A stretch of DNA of 64,000 bases from contig NZ_JAYKZZ010000016.1 in assembly GCF_035818675.1 (NCBI RefSeq), positions 186,001 through 250,000 of the forward strand, in the 5' to 3' direction. The first letter of the stretch is position 1, and each line of letters starts with the position of its first letter. The notes under the pieces are model-generated. The model saw only the letters and a list, made by a program, of their open reading frames with translations, was not told the origin of the DNA and made no database searches. Origin of the DNA: Parapedobacter flavus (lineage in GTDB: Bacteria > Bacteroidota > Bacteroidia > Sphingobacteriales > Sphingobacteriaceae). Shown here piece by piece: positions 1 through 7,417 of the stretch. Both the position numbers and the translations under genes were made by a program.

Positions 1-47
1 AGGCATACTAATTTGTTGGTGAAGGCGTTATATACCATATAACTAAT

Positions 48-257
48 ATGCTTATGACAGAAACGTATACACAGACAGTCTCTTCCCGTGAGGTCGACAG
101 GCATTTGGATAGCGATGTTATCCGGTTGGATGCCGATGACCAATTGTTTTACGACATGCTTAAAAGTGAACTGGATGCGCTGCTTCGCCAGCCGCACTCG
201 GAGATAATAAGTAAGATTACGTCGTATTCCCAGACCCGGCGCGCGCCGTTGATTTAA
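48..257 (+). CDS. Small hypothetical protein, 69 aa
   Basis: This is a short acidic protein that I do not recognise. It has no signal peptide, membrane segment or clear motif. The middle (residues 25-45) looks helical and the C-terminus is basic. A second in-frame Met lies at 54 and could be the true start. It ends 19 bp upstream of nth in the same direction, so the two are probably cotranscribed. The reading frame is open and codon use resembles its neighbours, which is the only support for its being real. Confidence 0.5.
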   Translation: MLMTETYTQTVSSREVDRHLDSDVIRLDADDQLFYDMLKSELDALLRQPHSEIISKITSYSQTRRAPLI

Positions 258-276
258 AAGGGGAATTATCCAAAAC

Positions 277-1002
277 ATGTTAAAAAAAGAACGCTACCAG
301 GCTTTTGTGGCGTATTTCTCTACGCACAATCCAGATGCCCAAACCGAACTGAACTACCGAAACGCGTACGAGTTGCTCGTGGCTGTTATCTTGTCTGCAC
401 AATGCACAGACAAGCGGATTAACCAGGTAACCCCCGCATTGTTCGGGCGGTTCCCCGAGGCAGAAAGCCTTGCGGCAAGCCATCCCGACGAGGTGTTTAC
501 CTACATACGCAGCGTGAGTTATCCTAATAACAAGGCCAAGCACTTGGTGGGTATGGCTAAAAAGCTGGTCGACGATTTCGGCGGCGTAGTGCCGCAATCC
601 ATAGAAGACCTCCAGAAGCTACCGGGTGTGGGCCGGAAAACGGCCAATGTAATTGCCTCCGTAGTATATAATGCACCTGCTATCGCAGTAGATACGCATG
701 TGTTTCGGGTGGCCAATCGAATCGGTTTGACCGATCGTGCAAAAACGCCCCTGGCCGTGGAGAAACAGTTAGTAAAATACTTACCGAGAGATACATTGGC
801 CATTGCGCACCATTGGTTAATTTTACACGGCCGGTATATCTGTGTGGCCCGAAAACCCAAATGCGAGGAATGCCCCATCACGTGGATGTGCCGGTATTAC
901 GAGAAAGTGATCCGGCCGAAGCTGGAGGTCGGGTCTCTAGCACCAGATCAGGCATCGGTTACGAAAGACACGAAAATAAAAACGAAAAAAATTAGTAAAT
1001 AA
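277..1002 (+). CDS. nth: Endonuclease III (DNA glycosylase/AP lyase)
   Basis: Base-excision-repair enzyme that removes oxidised pyrimidines and cleaves the resulting abasic site. The helix-hairpin-helix motif LPGVGRKTAN contains the catalytic Lys at about residue 121, and the catalytic Asp is in VDTHV at about 139. The C-terminal [4Fe-4S] loop has the C-x6-C-x2-C-x5-C pattern at Cys189, 196, 199 and 205. At 241 aa it is slightly longer than the usual 210-220, because of a Lys-rich tail after the cluster. A recA promoter appears to lie at the end of this gene, so the two are adjacent repair genes but may be transcribed separately. Confidence 0.96.
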   Translation: MLKKERYQAFVAYFSTHNPDAQTELNYRNAYELLVAVILSAQCTDKRINQVTPALFGRFPEAESLAASHPDEVFTYIRSVSYPNNKAKHLVGMAKKLVDDFGGVVPQSIEDLQKLPGVGRKTANVIASVVYNAPAIAVDTHVFRVANRIGLTDRAKTPLAVEKQLVKYLPRDTLAIAHHWLILHGRYICVARKPKCEECPITWMCRYYEKVIRPKLEVGSLAPDQASVTKDTKIKTKKISK

Positions 1003-1023
1003 AAATAATTTGATTTACATTTG
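992..1023 (+). promoter_or_regulatory. Probable recA promoter
   Basis: TACATTTG at 1016-1023 matches the Bacteroidota -7 consensus TAnnTTTG exactly. TTAG at 992-995, 20 bp upstream, is a fair match to the -33 TTTG. The box sits just after the nth stop and leaves a leader of about 15 nt before the recA ATG at 1044. No LexA-type site was recognised. Confidence 0.55.
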
Positions 1024-1043
1024 ACGAACAAAATACTAATAAA

Positions 1044-2051
1044 ATGAGTAGCCAAGAAAAACTGAAAGCCCTGCAGCTGACATTAGATAAGCTGGAAAAG
1101 TCCTACGGAAAAGGTGCCGTGATGAAATTAGGAGATTCGGCGGTAGAGCCGATTGATTCGATATCAACCGGTTCGATTGGATTGGACATAGCATTGGGGA
1201 TCGGCGGGGTGCCCAAGGGCCGGGTTATCGAAATATACGGTCCGGAGTCGTCGGGTAAAACCACACTTGCCACGCACATCATCGCCGAAGCACAGAAAAC
1301 GGGTGGCATCGCCGCAATCGTCGACGCAGAGCATGCATTTGATAAATATTATGCACGTAAACTTGGGGTGGATATCGAGAACCTATTGATTGCCCAACCT
1401 GATAATGGTGAACAGGCATTGGAAATCGCCGACAACTTGATTCGTTCCGGAGCAATCGATGTGATCGTTATCGACTCCGTGGCCGCGTTGGTGCCCAAAG
1501 GTGAGATTGAGGGCGAAATGGGAGATTCCAAGATGGGGTTGCAAGCCCGCTTGATGTCGCAAGCATTACGGAAACTTACAGGCACCATCTCCAAAACCAA
1601 TTGTTGCTGTATTTTCATCAACCAATTGCGTGAGAAAATCGGGGTCATGTTCGGTAACCCAGAAACCACGACGGGGGGAAATGCGCTCAAATTCTATGCG
1701 TCCGTTCGCCTTGACATCCGCCGCATGGCACAAATCAAGGATTCGGACGAAGTGGCAGGAAATCGGGTGAAAGTAAAGATTGTAAAGAACAAAGTGGCAC
1801 CGCCCTTCCGGATTGCAGAATTTGACATCATGTTTGGTGAAGGTATTTCCAAGGCTGGCGAAATCATCGACCTAGGGGTCGATTTCAATATCATCAAGAA
1901 GTCCGGCTCTTGGTTCAGTTATGGCGATACCAAACTTGGCCAAGGGCGCGATGCAGTGAAAACCTTGCTATTGGATAATCCGGATTTGATGGATGAATTG
2001 GAAACAAAAATAAAGGCAGAGGTTACTGCTGAGAAATTGGAAGAGCTTTAA
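1044..2051 (+). CDS. recA: Recombinase A
   Basis: RecA forms ATP-dependent filaments on single-stranded DNA for homologous recombination. The Walker A motif GPESSGKTT starts at about residue 66, the Walker B segment is VIVIDSVAAL, and the DNA-binding loop 2 region contains NPETTTGGNALKFYAS. At 335 aa it has the usual length, and the C-terminal tail is acidic as in the family. It is followed by a small-RNA-like element and hairpin terminator (2155-2220) rather than by recX. Confidence 0.98.
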   Translation: MSSQEKLKALQLTLDKLEKSYGKGAVMKLGDSAVEPIDSISTGSIGLDIALGIGGVPKGRVIEIYGPESSGKTTLATHIIAEAQKTGGIAAIVDAEHAFDKYYARKLGVDIENLLIAQPDNGEQALEIADNLIRSGAIDVIVIDSVAALVPKGEIEGEMGDSKMGLQARLMSQALRKLTGTISKTNCCCIFINQLREKIGVMFGNPETTTGGNALKFYASVRLDIRRMAQIKDSDEVAGNRVKVKIVKNKVAPPFRIAEFDIMFGEGISKAGEIIDLGVDFNIIKKSGSWFSYGDTKLGQGRDAVKTLLLDNPDLMDELETKIKAEVTAEKLEEL

Positions 2052-2154
2052 TGCTAGTCAAGCGGTAAGGCAGTGCTCATTTAACAAAAACTTAACACTT
2101 GTGTCGCTTTTTCGGCACGAAAGTTGATGATACCATCATGTAAAATTGTCTTTT

Positions 2155-2220
2155 CATAATTTAGGTTTATAATTGGTTAGTTAGAAGGCCCTGATTCTCC
2201 CCGTTTCAGGGCCTTTCTTT
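2155..2220 (+). ncRNA. Putative small RNA with C-rich loop, copy 1
   Basis: The 27 nt at 2155-2181 are identical to 60143-60169. They are followed by a 10-bp stem (2185-2194 with 2206-2215) that closes the 11-nt loop TTCTCCCCGTT and then by a T-rich tail, the form of an intrinsic terminator. Against copy 2 the stem shows four compensatory base-pair changes, whereas loop and leader are unchanged. TAAAATTG at 2141-2148 is a one-mismatch -7 box at exactly the same distance from the conserved block as in copy 2, but the -33 element is weak. It lies in the convergent gap between recA and a minus-strand gene. It could instead be only a recA terminator, but that does not explain the conserved 5' block. 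Confidence 0.6.
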
Positions 2221-2245
2221 ATGCTTTTTTTTAATCGTTTAGCTA

Positions 2246-2848
2246 TTATAACTTTTTGTCAATAAGCCGTGCTAGTGATTTGCCTGTCTTTGCAAACCCT
2301 TCAGCAATCCGGTCGTTGGTATTAGGTATGCCTACAAAAGCGATATCTCCGGGGGCTTTGTCAGCCTCAATGGCTAAGAGCACATTATCCGGGTTGCCAG
2401 ACTCGACAAACTGCAAGAGCGTGCTGATTTTTGCATGCTGTTTCATGACCCCGCCAAACCATCCCGGATAAATCCAAGTGGTCTTCACGATTAGGGTATA
2501 GGGGGCGTTACCTTCGGTAACAAATTTAAGGTTGGCCTTCGAACTTTCAGTGGCAATGGTGGTAAACTTCTCCAAAAAACGCTCGTTCTTGAACGACTCC
2601 CAGTCTTTTATCCAGTTGGCCGACTCGCCGGGTTCTTTCTCGTCAATCTCTTTGACCCGCTTATCAATGTATTCCTGTTCTGTGAGGTTTTCGTTATAGA
2701 ACGTTACCTCACTGAAGTCCAATTTTGTTACAATGGTTTCCTGACCTTCCAAGAAGCCGAAGTCGCCAGCTATGACTTTCATCTTCTGTGCGAACCCTAC
2801 CGTAACGATAAGCATCAGGGTAGCAGCGGTACTGATTAATTTTTTCAT
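2246..2848 (-). CDS. Secreted hypothetical protein, 200 aa
   Basis: The N-terminus is a clear signal peptide (MKK, then a hydrophobic stretch, cleaved near GFAQ at residue 21). The mature part is about 180 aa, mixed alpha/beta, with no Cys and no catalytic motif that I can name. It resembles periplasmic or surface hypothetical proteins of Bacteroidota. It is monocistronic, with its own promoter at 2883-2913, and convergent with recA and the small-RNA-like element. Confidence 0.75.
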   Translation of the reverse strand: MKKLISTAATLMLIVTVGFAQKMKVIAGDFGFLEGQETIVTKLDFSEVTFYNENLTEQEYIDKRVKEIDEKEPGESANWIKDWESFKNERFLEKFTTIATESSKANLKFVTEGNAPYTLIVKTTWIYPGWFGGVMKQHAKISTLLQFVESGNPDNVLLAIEADKAPGDIAFVGIPNTNDRIAEGFAKTGKSLARLIDKKL

Positions 2849-2882
2849 GGTGCTTTGTATTTATATTTGTATATTGGTGTTG

Positions 2883-2913
2883 CTAAGGTAGTTGTTTTCC
2901 CGTATTTGCCAAA
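2883..2913 (-). promoter_or_regulatory. Promoter of the secreted hypothetical gene
   Basis: On the minus strand TTTG (2910-2913) is followed after exactly 19 bp by TACCTTAG (2883-2890). This is a one-mismatch match to the Bacteroidota -33/-7 promoter at the ideal spacing, about 35 bp upstream of the start codon. Confidence 0.6.
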
Positions 2914-2963
2914 TTAATTTTACCTGGGTATTAAAGCCTTACAAGTACATAAATTGATTAATT

Positions 2964-3239
2964 GTGAAAAGCGCTCGTCCCCTTATTTTTCTGCTGTCGC
3001 TGTTTTTAGCGACAATTATCGTTGGTCAGCAAAAGCAACAGAAGGTTGATCTCATCGAAATGGATGCCGGGGTGGTACTGGGCCATAACCCGAGAACCAA
3101 TTCTTTTAACCATGCAAAAAATATATCAATTCATTACTGCACTCTTGATGCTGTTCAGCTGCCACATTGTCGCAGGCCAAACCACACTTGCCATCCGCGG
3201 CTTTTGCATCGCCGCGCCGAGCCCCGATCGCCTACGTGA
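2964..3239 (+). pseudogene. Possible remnant: signal peptide out of frame with the next gene
   Basis: A GTG-started frame encodes a good signal peptide (MKSARPLIFLLSLFLATIIVG) plus about 28 plausible residues. It then runs out of frame into the downstream GH20-like gene, which has its own signal peptide from 3112. The tail after about residue 50 is only a shadow of that gene. The arrangement could be the leftover 5' end of a deleted secreted-protein gene, or chance. Confidence is low. Confidence 0.25.
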
Positions 3240-4194
3240 TTTTGTTAAATTTATCGACGAAGAGCTGGCCCCACGCGGTGTCAATACCTTAGTGCTACGG
3301 GTAGACCATAACTATGCATTCAAACGCCATCCGGAACTCCGCGGTGACAATCCGTTATCAAAGGGAGAAGTGAAGCAGTTGGTTGCGATCTGCCAGAAAC
3401 ATAACATACGGATTATTCCCCAGATTAACCTGCTGGGTCATCAGTCGTGGGCCGGGACATTGGGAAAACTACTCGAGGTTTATCCGCAATTTGACGAAAC
3501 ACCCCACGTACAGATGCCGGAGGAATATGCATGGCCTAACGCTGATGGCCTGTATTGCAAAAGCTATTGCCCGCTGCATCCCGAAGTGCACGACGTGGTT
3601 TTTGACCTCGTCGATGAAATCTGTGATGTTTTCGAGGCGGATGCCTTTCATGCCGGCATGGATGAGGTCTTTTACATCGGGCACGACAGTTGCGAGCGTT
3701 GTGCAGGGCATAATAAGGCGGAACTGTTTGCCAATGAAGTGAACAAAATCGCCAACCATCTGGCGCAGCGCGATCGGCAACTATGGATTTGGGGCGACCG
3801 CCTTATCGATGGTAAAACCACCGGCATCGGCATGTGGGAGACTAGCATGAACAACACCCACCGTGCCATAGGCCTCATCAACAAAGACGTGATGATTTGC
3901 GACTGGCACTACGATCAGCCCGTTCAGACAGCAGTATATTTTGCGATGAAAGGGTTTTCGGTAATCACCTGCCCTTGGAGAAAGGGTGACGTCGCTATCG
4001 CCCAATTACAGGATATGGTTCGTTTCAAACACCGTGCTAGCGGGGAGATGGCACCGCGTTACCAAGGCATGATGCAAACCGTATGGAGCGGCGCGGGGTC
4101 GTTTCTTGATGAATTCTATAGTAATGAACCCCTAGGTAAAGAGAGCGAAGTAGCTTGTTTCAAGGCACTGTTTGCTGAAATCGGAAGGCGCTAG
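3112..4194 (+). CDS. GH20-like secreted glycosidase
   Basis: A secreted protein of about 360 aa with a TIM-barrel resembling family 20 beta-N-acetylhexosaminidases. The segment HAGMDEV, with Asp184-Glu185, matches the family's catalytic H-x-G-x-D-E signature. Start 3112 is chosen because it opens directly into a signal peptide ending near VAGQ; the frame extends upstream to 3022 without sense. There is no N-terminal GH20b domain, so the protein is much shorter than a classical hexosaminidase, such as the 551-aa one at 17995-19650. The substrate is inferred to be a terminal HexNAc but is not proven. Confidence 0.75.
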   Translation: MQKIYQFITALLMLFSCHIVAGQTTLAIRGFCIAAPSPDRLRDFVKFIDEELAPRGVNTLVLRVDHNYAFKRHPELRGDNPLSKGEVKQLVAICQKHNIRIIPQINLLGHQSWAGTLGKLLEVYPQFDETPHVQMPEEYAWPNADGLYCKSYCPLHPEVHDVVFDLVDEICDVFEADAFHAGMDEVFYIGHDSCERCAGHNKAELFANEVNKIANHLAQRDRQLWIWGDRLIDGKTTGIGMWETSMNNTHRAIGLINKDVMICDWHYDQPVQTAVYFAMKGFSVITCPWRKGDVAIAQLQDMVRFKHRASGEMAPRYQGMMQTVWSGAGSFLDEFYSNEPLGKESEVACFKALFAEIGRR

Positions 4195-4266
4195 GCCTAC
4201 TGTTTGGCGAACGTCAGATTATCGGGGCGGGCCTGTGGTCAAAAAGGAAATTCCAAGATTAATCCC

Positions 4267-4274
4267 TAACTTTG
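4267..4274 (+). promoter_or_regulatory. -7 promoter box directly upstream of lipA
   Basis: TAACTTTG is a perfect TAnnTTTG box and ends only four bases before the lipA ATG at 4279. A transcript from it would be leaderless or nearly so. No good -33 TTTG is visible upstream. Confidence 0.4.
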
Positions 4275-4278
4275 CCAT

Positions 4279-5160
4279 ATGATTGAACTTCCTGTCATTC
4301 CAGCGAATCAATTGCAGCGCAAGCCCGATTGGTTGCGCGTGAAACTGCCGGTAGGTAAAGAATACCGGCATGTGCGTAGTTTGGTAGATGAACATAAGCT
4401 GCATACCATCTGCGAGAGCGGCAATTGCCCCAATATGGGCGAATGTTGGGGGGCAGGCACGGCCACGTTCATGATACTCGGCAACATCTGCACTCGCTCC
4501 TGCTCGTTCTGTGCCGTAGCTACCGGCCGGCCGCTGGCGGTCGATATGGACGAGCCCAATCGGGTGGCCAGCTCGGTGAAACTTATGGAGGTGAAACATT
4601 GCGTTATCACGTCGGTGGATCGCGATGACCTCAAAGACGGCGGATCTACGGTGTGGGCCGAAACCGTGAACGCCATCCGCCGCGAAAGCCCGGACACGAC
4701 ACTGGAAACACTTATCCCCGATTTCAAGGGGAACTGGGAAAACCTTGAGCGCGTACTGGCCGTGCGACCTGAAGTTGTTTCACACAACCTGGAGACCGTG
4801 CGCCGGCTTACCCGCGAAGTGCGCATCCAAGCCAAGTACGACCGAAGCCTCGAATGCCTGCGCCGCATCTCCGCTGCCGGATTACGTACCAAGTCGGGCA
4901 TCATGCTTGGCTTCGGTGAAACCGAGGCGGATGTCATTGAAGCGATGACCGACCTGTATGAGGCAGGCGTACACATCCTTACGCTGGGTCAATACCTGCA
5001 GCCCACCAAAGCGCATCACCCCGTTGTGGAATGGATTACACCCGATCAATTCAAGTACTACCAGGAAGTAGGGTTGCGTATGGGCTTCAAATATGTGGAG
5101 AGCGGCCCGCTGGTGCGTTCGTCATACCACGCCGAAAAGCATCTGTTTGATATGCAGTGA
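4279..5160 (+). CDS. lipA: Lipoyl synthase
   Basis: Radical-SAM enzyme that inserts two sulfurs into protein-bound octanoyl groups to make the lipoyl cofactor of pyruvate and 2-oxoglutarate dehydrogenases. The auxiliary [4Fe-4S] cluster is bound by C45-x4-C50-x5-C56 and the SAM cluster by C71-x3-C75-x2-C78 (CTRSCSFC). The C-terminal RSSYHA with its conserved Ser is present. At 293 aa it has the usual length. It precedes ogt by 27 bp in the same direction, probably one transcript. Confidence 0.97.
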   Translation: MIELPVIPANQLQRKPDWLRVKLPVGKEYRHVRSLVDEHKLHTICESGNCPNMGECWGAGTATFMILGNICTRSCSFCAVATGRPLAVDMDEPNRVASSVKLMEVKHCVITSVDRDDLKDGGSTVWAETVNAIRRESPDTTLETLIPDFKGNWENLERVLAVRPEVVSHNLETVRRLTREVRIQAKYDRSLECLRRISAAGLRTKSGIMLGFGETEADVIEAMTDLYEAGVHILTLGQYLQPTKAHHPVVEWITPDQFKYYQEVGLRMGFKYVESGPLVRSSYHAEKHLFDMQ

Positions 5161-5187
5161 AAGCTGCCCCGCAAACCATCGAGAAGC

Positions 5188-5664
5188 ATGGAAGAAGTTT
5201 TCGTACAGACACCACTTGGAATCACCGCTATCAAAGGTGATGAGGATGGGATCGTTGCGGTTTCCGTGCTGAAGGACGATACCGTAAAGCCATCCCAAGA
5301 AATTCCCGATTCATTGACCGATGCCGTGGCACAGCTCAGAGCGTACTTCACCGGGAAACGGCAGACGTTCCAGCTGCAACTCAACCTGAAAGGAACGGAT
5401 TTCCAGAAAAGTGTTTGGGAGGAACTCCTTAATATACCCTACGGGAAAACGATTTCCTACTTGGAACTATCCCGGCGCCTCGGCGACGTGAAAGCGATAC
5501 GGGCGGCAGCCGCCGCCAACGGACAGAACCCACTTTGGATTGTCATTCCCTGCCACCGTGTAATTGGCAGCGATGGGGCCCTTACCGGATATGCCGGTGG
5601 CCTATGGCGGAAAAAGTGGTTGCTGGAGCATGAAAGCCCCTACAAGCAGCAAGCCTTATTTTAA
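5188..5664 (+). CDS. ogt: Methylated-DNA--[protein]-cysteine S-methyltransferase
   Basis: Suicide repair protein that takes methyl groups from O6-methylguanine onto its active-site Cys. The motif IPCHRVIG places that residue at Cys122, and the preceding WIVIPCHRV block is intact. The N-terminal half (residues 1-70) is the usual alpha/beta domain without an Ada metal site. At 158 aa it is a normal Ogt. It overlaps the end of the convergent DUF6266 gene by 4 bp. A catalytically dead relative is encoded at 55131-55466. Confidence 0.95.
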   Translation: MEEVFVQTPLGITAIKGDEDGIVAVSVLKDDTVKPSQEIPDSLTDAVAQLRAYFTGKRQTFQLQLNLKGTDFQKSVWEELLNIPYGKTISYLELSRRLGDVKAIRAAAAANGQNPLWIVIPCHRVIGSDGALTGYAGGLWRKKWLLEHESPYKQQALF

Positions 5665-6311
5665 CCCGAAGTCTCCGGCGGCGTTAGTACCCCGCAGTAT
5701 ACACTATCCGAAATCTCGCCTGAAAAGGCATTCCGGAACGCCGCATACACATGCACCGGTTGTTCGATACGTCGTAGTGCGTCTAACACCAAGCTTTCGA
5801 TACCTTCTTTACGCTCTGCGCCACTTTCCCTAAAATGGCGGAATAGGTAGCCGTCGTAGAGCAGTAACACGAGCCTGTCCTCGCCCCAACCAGCTTCCGG
5901 ATGCTCCCAACGGATGGTCAGCCGATTACCCTCCAGTTCCGCCGTGGCGTTTAACGGGGGCCCCAGCGTGCCTCGCGAAATCAATACCTTTGCCGGATTG
6001 ACAAATGGCTTGTCTTCCTCATCCAGATCGATTGCATTCTTCCGGACATACGATTGTGCCAATTGAAATGCCCCTACGCGACTGCCGGGAGGGGCCTCCT
6101 GCTGATATCCGAATTTAACGATGTTCTGGATGGGCGAGAGAAATTTAGATACGGCTTTCATTTTTGCCTGGTTTAAAAGCTCTAGCGGTGTAAAGGGCTT
6201 GATCCGTTTACCCACTGACCGCATTACTTGTTCGCCGTTTAGGGTGTACCCCACTACCGCTCCTATCTTTCCCCTAAAGGGGCCATTGATACCCTGATGC
6301 CCGATTGCCAT
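5661..6311 (-). CDS. DUF6266 family protein
   Basis: The N-terminus, with MAIGHQGINGPFRGKIG followed by VVGY and a conserved basic stretch near PFTPLE, is characteristic of the Bacteroidota family DUF6266, whose function is unknown. The family usually carries an N-terminal conserved block and a C-terminal immunoglobulin-like or fibronectin-like half; residues 115-205 here are beta-rich and fit that. There is no signal peptide. The gene stands alone and converges with ogt, overlapping its stop by 4 bp. Confidence 0.7.
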   Translation of the reverse strand: MAIGHQGINGPFRGKIGAVVGYTLNGEQVMRSVGKRIKPFTPLELLNQAKMKAVSKFLSPIQNIVKFGYQQEAPPGSRVGAFQLAQSYVRKNAIDLDEEDKPFVNPAKVLISRGTLGPPLNATAELEGNRLTIRWEHPEAGWGEDRLVLLLYDGYLFRHFRESGAERKEGIESLVLDALRRIEQPVHVYAAFRNAFSGEISDSVYCGVLTPPETSG

Positions 6312-6521
6312 AATATCTGCTCTTAGTTCTTCCCTAGTGTGAGCTCAATCAAATGTACAGTAAATAAATTAGAAATAGTGAATTAATATGCTATTGATAG
6401 TGCTATACCTTTGTTAACCCTATGTAGAAGCACTATTATATCCTTGTTGAAGCATAGTAAATATAGAGAGAATAACGGATGGATTTCGGCTGGATCTAGA
6501 AAATTTGACGATGGAATATCA

Positions 6522-6550
6522 TTTGATGCGCGCTAAACCAAGTATATTTG
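6522..6550 (+). promoter_or_regulatory. Promoter of the exported deformylase gene
   Basis: TTTG at 6522-6525 and TATATTTG at 6543-6550 (perfect -7 box) are spaced 17 bp apart, slightly short of the usual 19. The box ends four bases before the ATG at 6555, implying a leaderless transcript. Confidence 0.45.
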
Positions 6551-6554
6551 CGAG

Positions 6555-7346
6555 ATGATCCATTCGTTGATTACCAAGCTGGCCCTGGTCGCCGTCATGT
6601 GCTCATGCGTGTGGCAGTTGGCCGTCGGGCAGTATCGTATAGACAGTGCGCAAGCTGTTCGGCAGCAGAAGCTGGAGCGGCTTGCAAAAGACTCAAGTGC
6701 TGTGAGGGCCGAGGACATACAGCGGCCCTATTCACGAACGCCCCCAACGCCAAAAGCACTTAGCGCCACTGAACGTGAGGTCATCCTGTCGGGCGATACC
6801 ACCCTATTGATGCGGGTTATCCAAGATACCGTAGCCGCGGAAGAAGCGATACTACGAACGCAGTCGGAAGATATCGACCCCGGGGAACCGTTGCTCCCAC
6901 TACTGGCCAAGCGCATGTATTTATCGGTGACGGACTCGCTGCACCCCGGCGTGGGCATCGCGGCTCCACAAGTAGGTATCAATCGTAACTTGATTTGGGT
7001 ACAGCGTTTCGATAAACCGGGCGAGCCGATGGAATTATATCTCAACCCGAAAATTACCTGGCGCTCCAAATTGTTGCGCAAAGGATTGGAAGGCTGCCTT
7101 TCCATCCCCGACACCATGGGTCAGGTATTGCGCAATTATACCATACGCCTAACCTATCAGGATAGCGAGGGTGTTCAACACGAGGAAATGGTAGAAGGCT
7201 TTACCGCCGTGATTTTCCAACACGAAACGGACCACCTCTATGGTATTCTTTTTTCCGACCGCCAGGCCGAGCAGACACAAGAAGCTTATCACCGCATCAA
7301 TGGCGAAACCGAACTCTATTTGAAGGAACGGCTCCGGCGGCAATGA
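6555..7346 (+). CDS. Peptide deformylase-like protein with signal peptide
   Basis: Metallo-hydrolase of the peptide deformylase family. All three family motifs are intact: GVGIAAPQ (residues 132-139), EGCLS with the metal-ligand Cys181, and QHETDHL with His223, Glu224 and His227. The protein should therefore bind Fe/Zn and be active. It is unusual in having a hydrophobic N-terminal segment (about residues 8-27, ending LAVGQ) that looks like a cleavable signal peptide, and about 75 further residues before the domain. Housekeeping Def is cytosolic and near 190 aa. This copy is probably periplasmic and is unlikely to be the deformylase acting on nascent chains. No fmt gene is adjacent. Confidence 0.85.
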   Translation: MIHSLITKLALVAVMCSCVWQLAVGQYRIDSAQAVRQQKLERLAKDSSAVRAEDIQRPYSRTPPTPKALSATEREVILSGDTTLLMRVIQDTVAAEEAILRTQSEDIDPGEPLLPLLAKRMYLSVTDSLHPGVGIAAPQVGINRNLIWVQRFDKPGEPMELYLNPKITWRSKLLRKGLEGCLSIPDTMGQVLRNYTIRLTYQDSEGVQHEEMVEGFTAVIFQHETDHLYGILFSDRQAEQTQEAYHRINGETELYLKERLRRQ

Positions 7347-7417
7347 TTATGATAGCGCGTTTGATTTTCCAGAATTGAATCTTGCGCCTCACAATTAATT
7401 GTTATAATTGTCCAACC

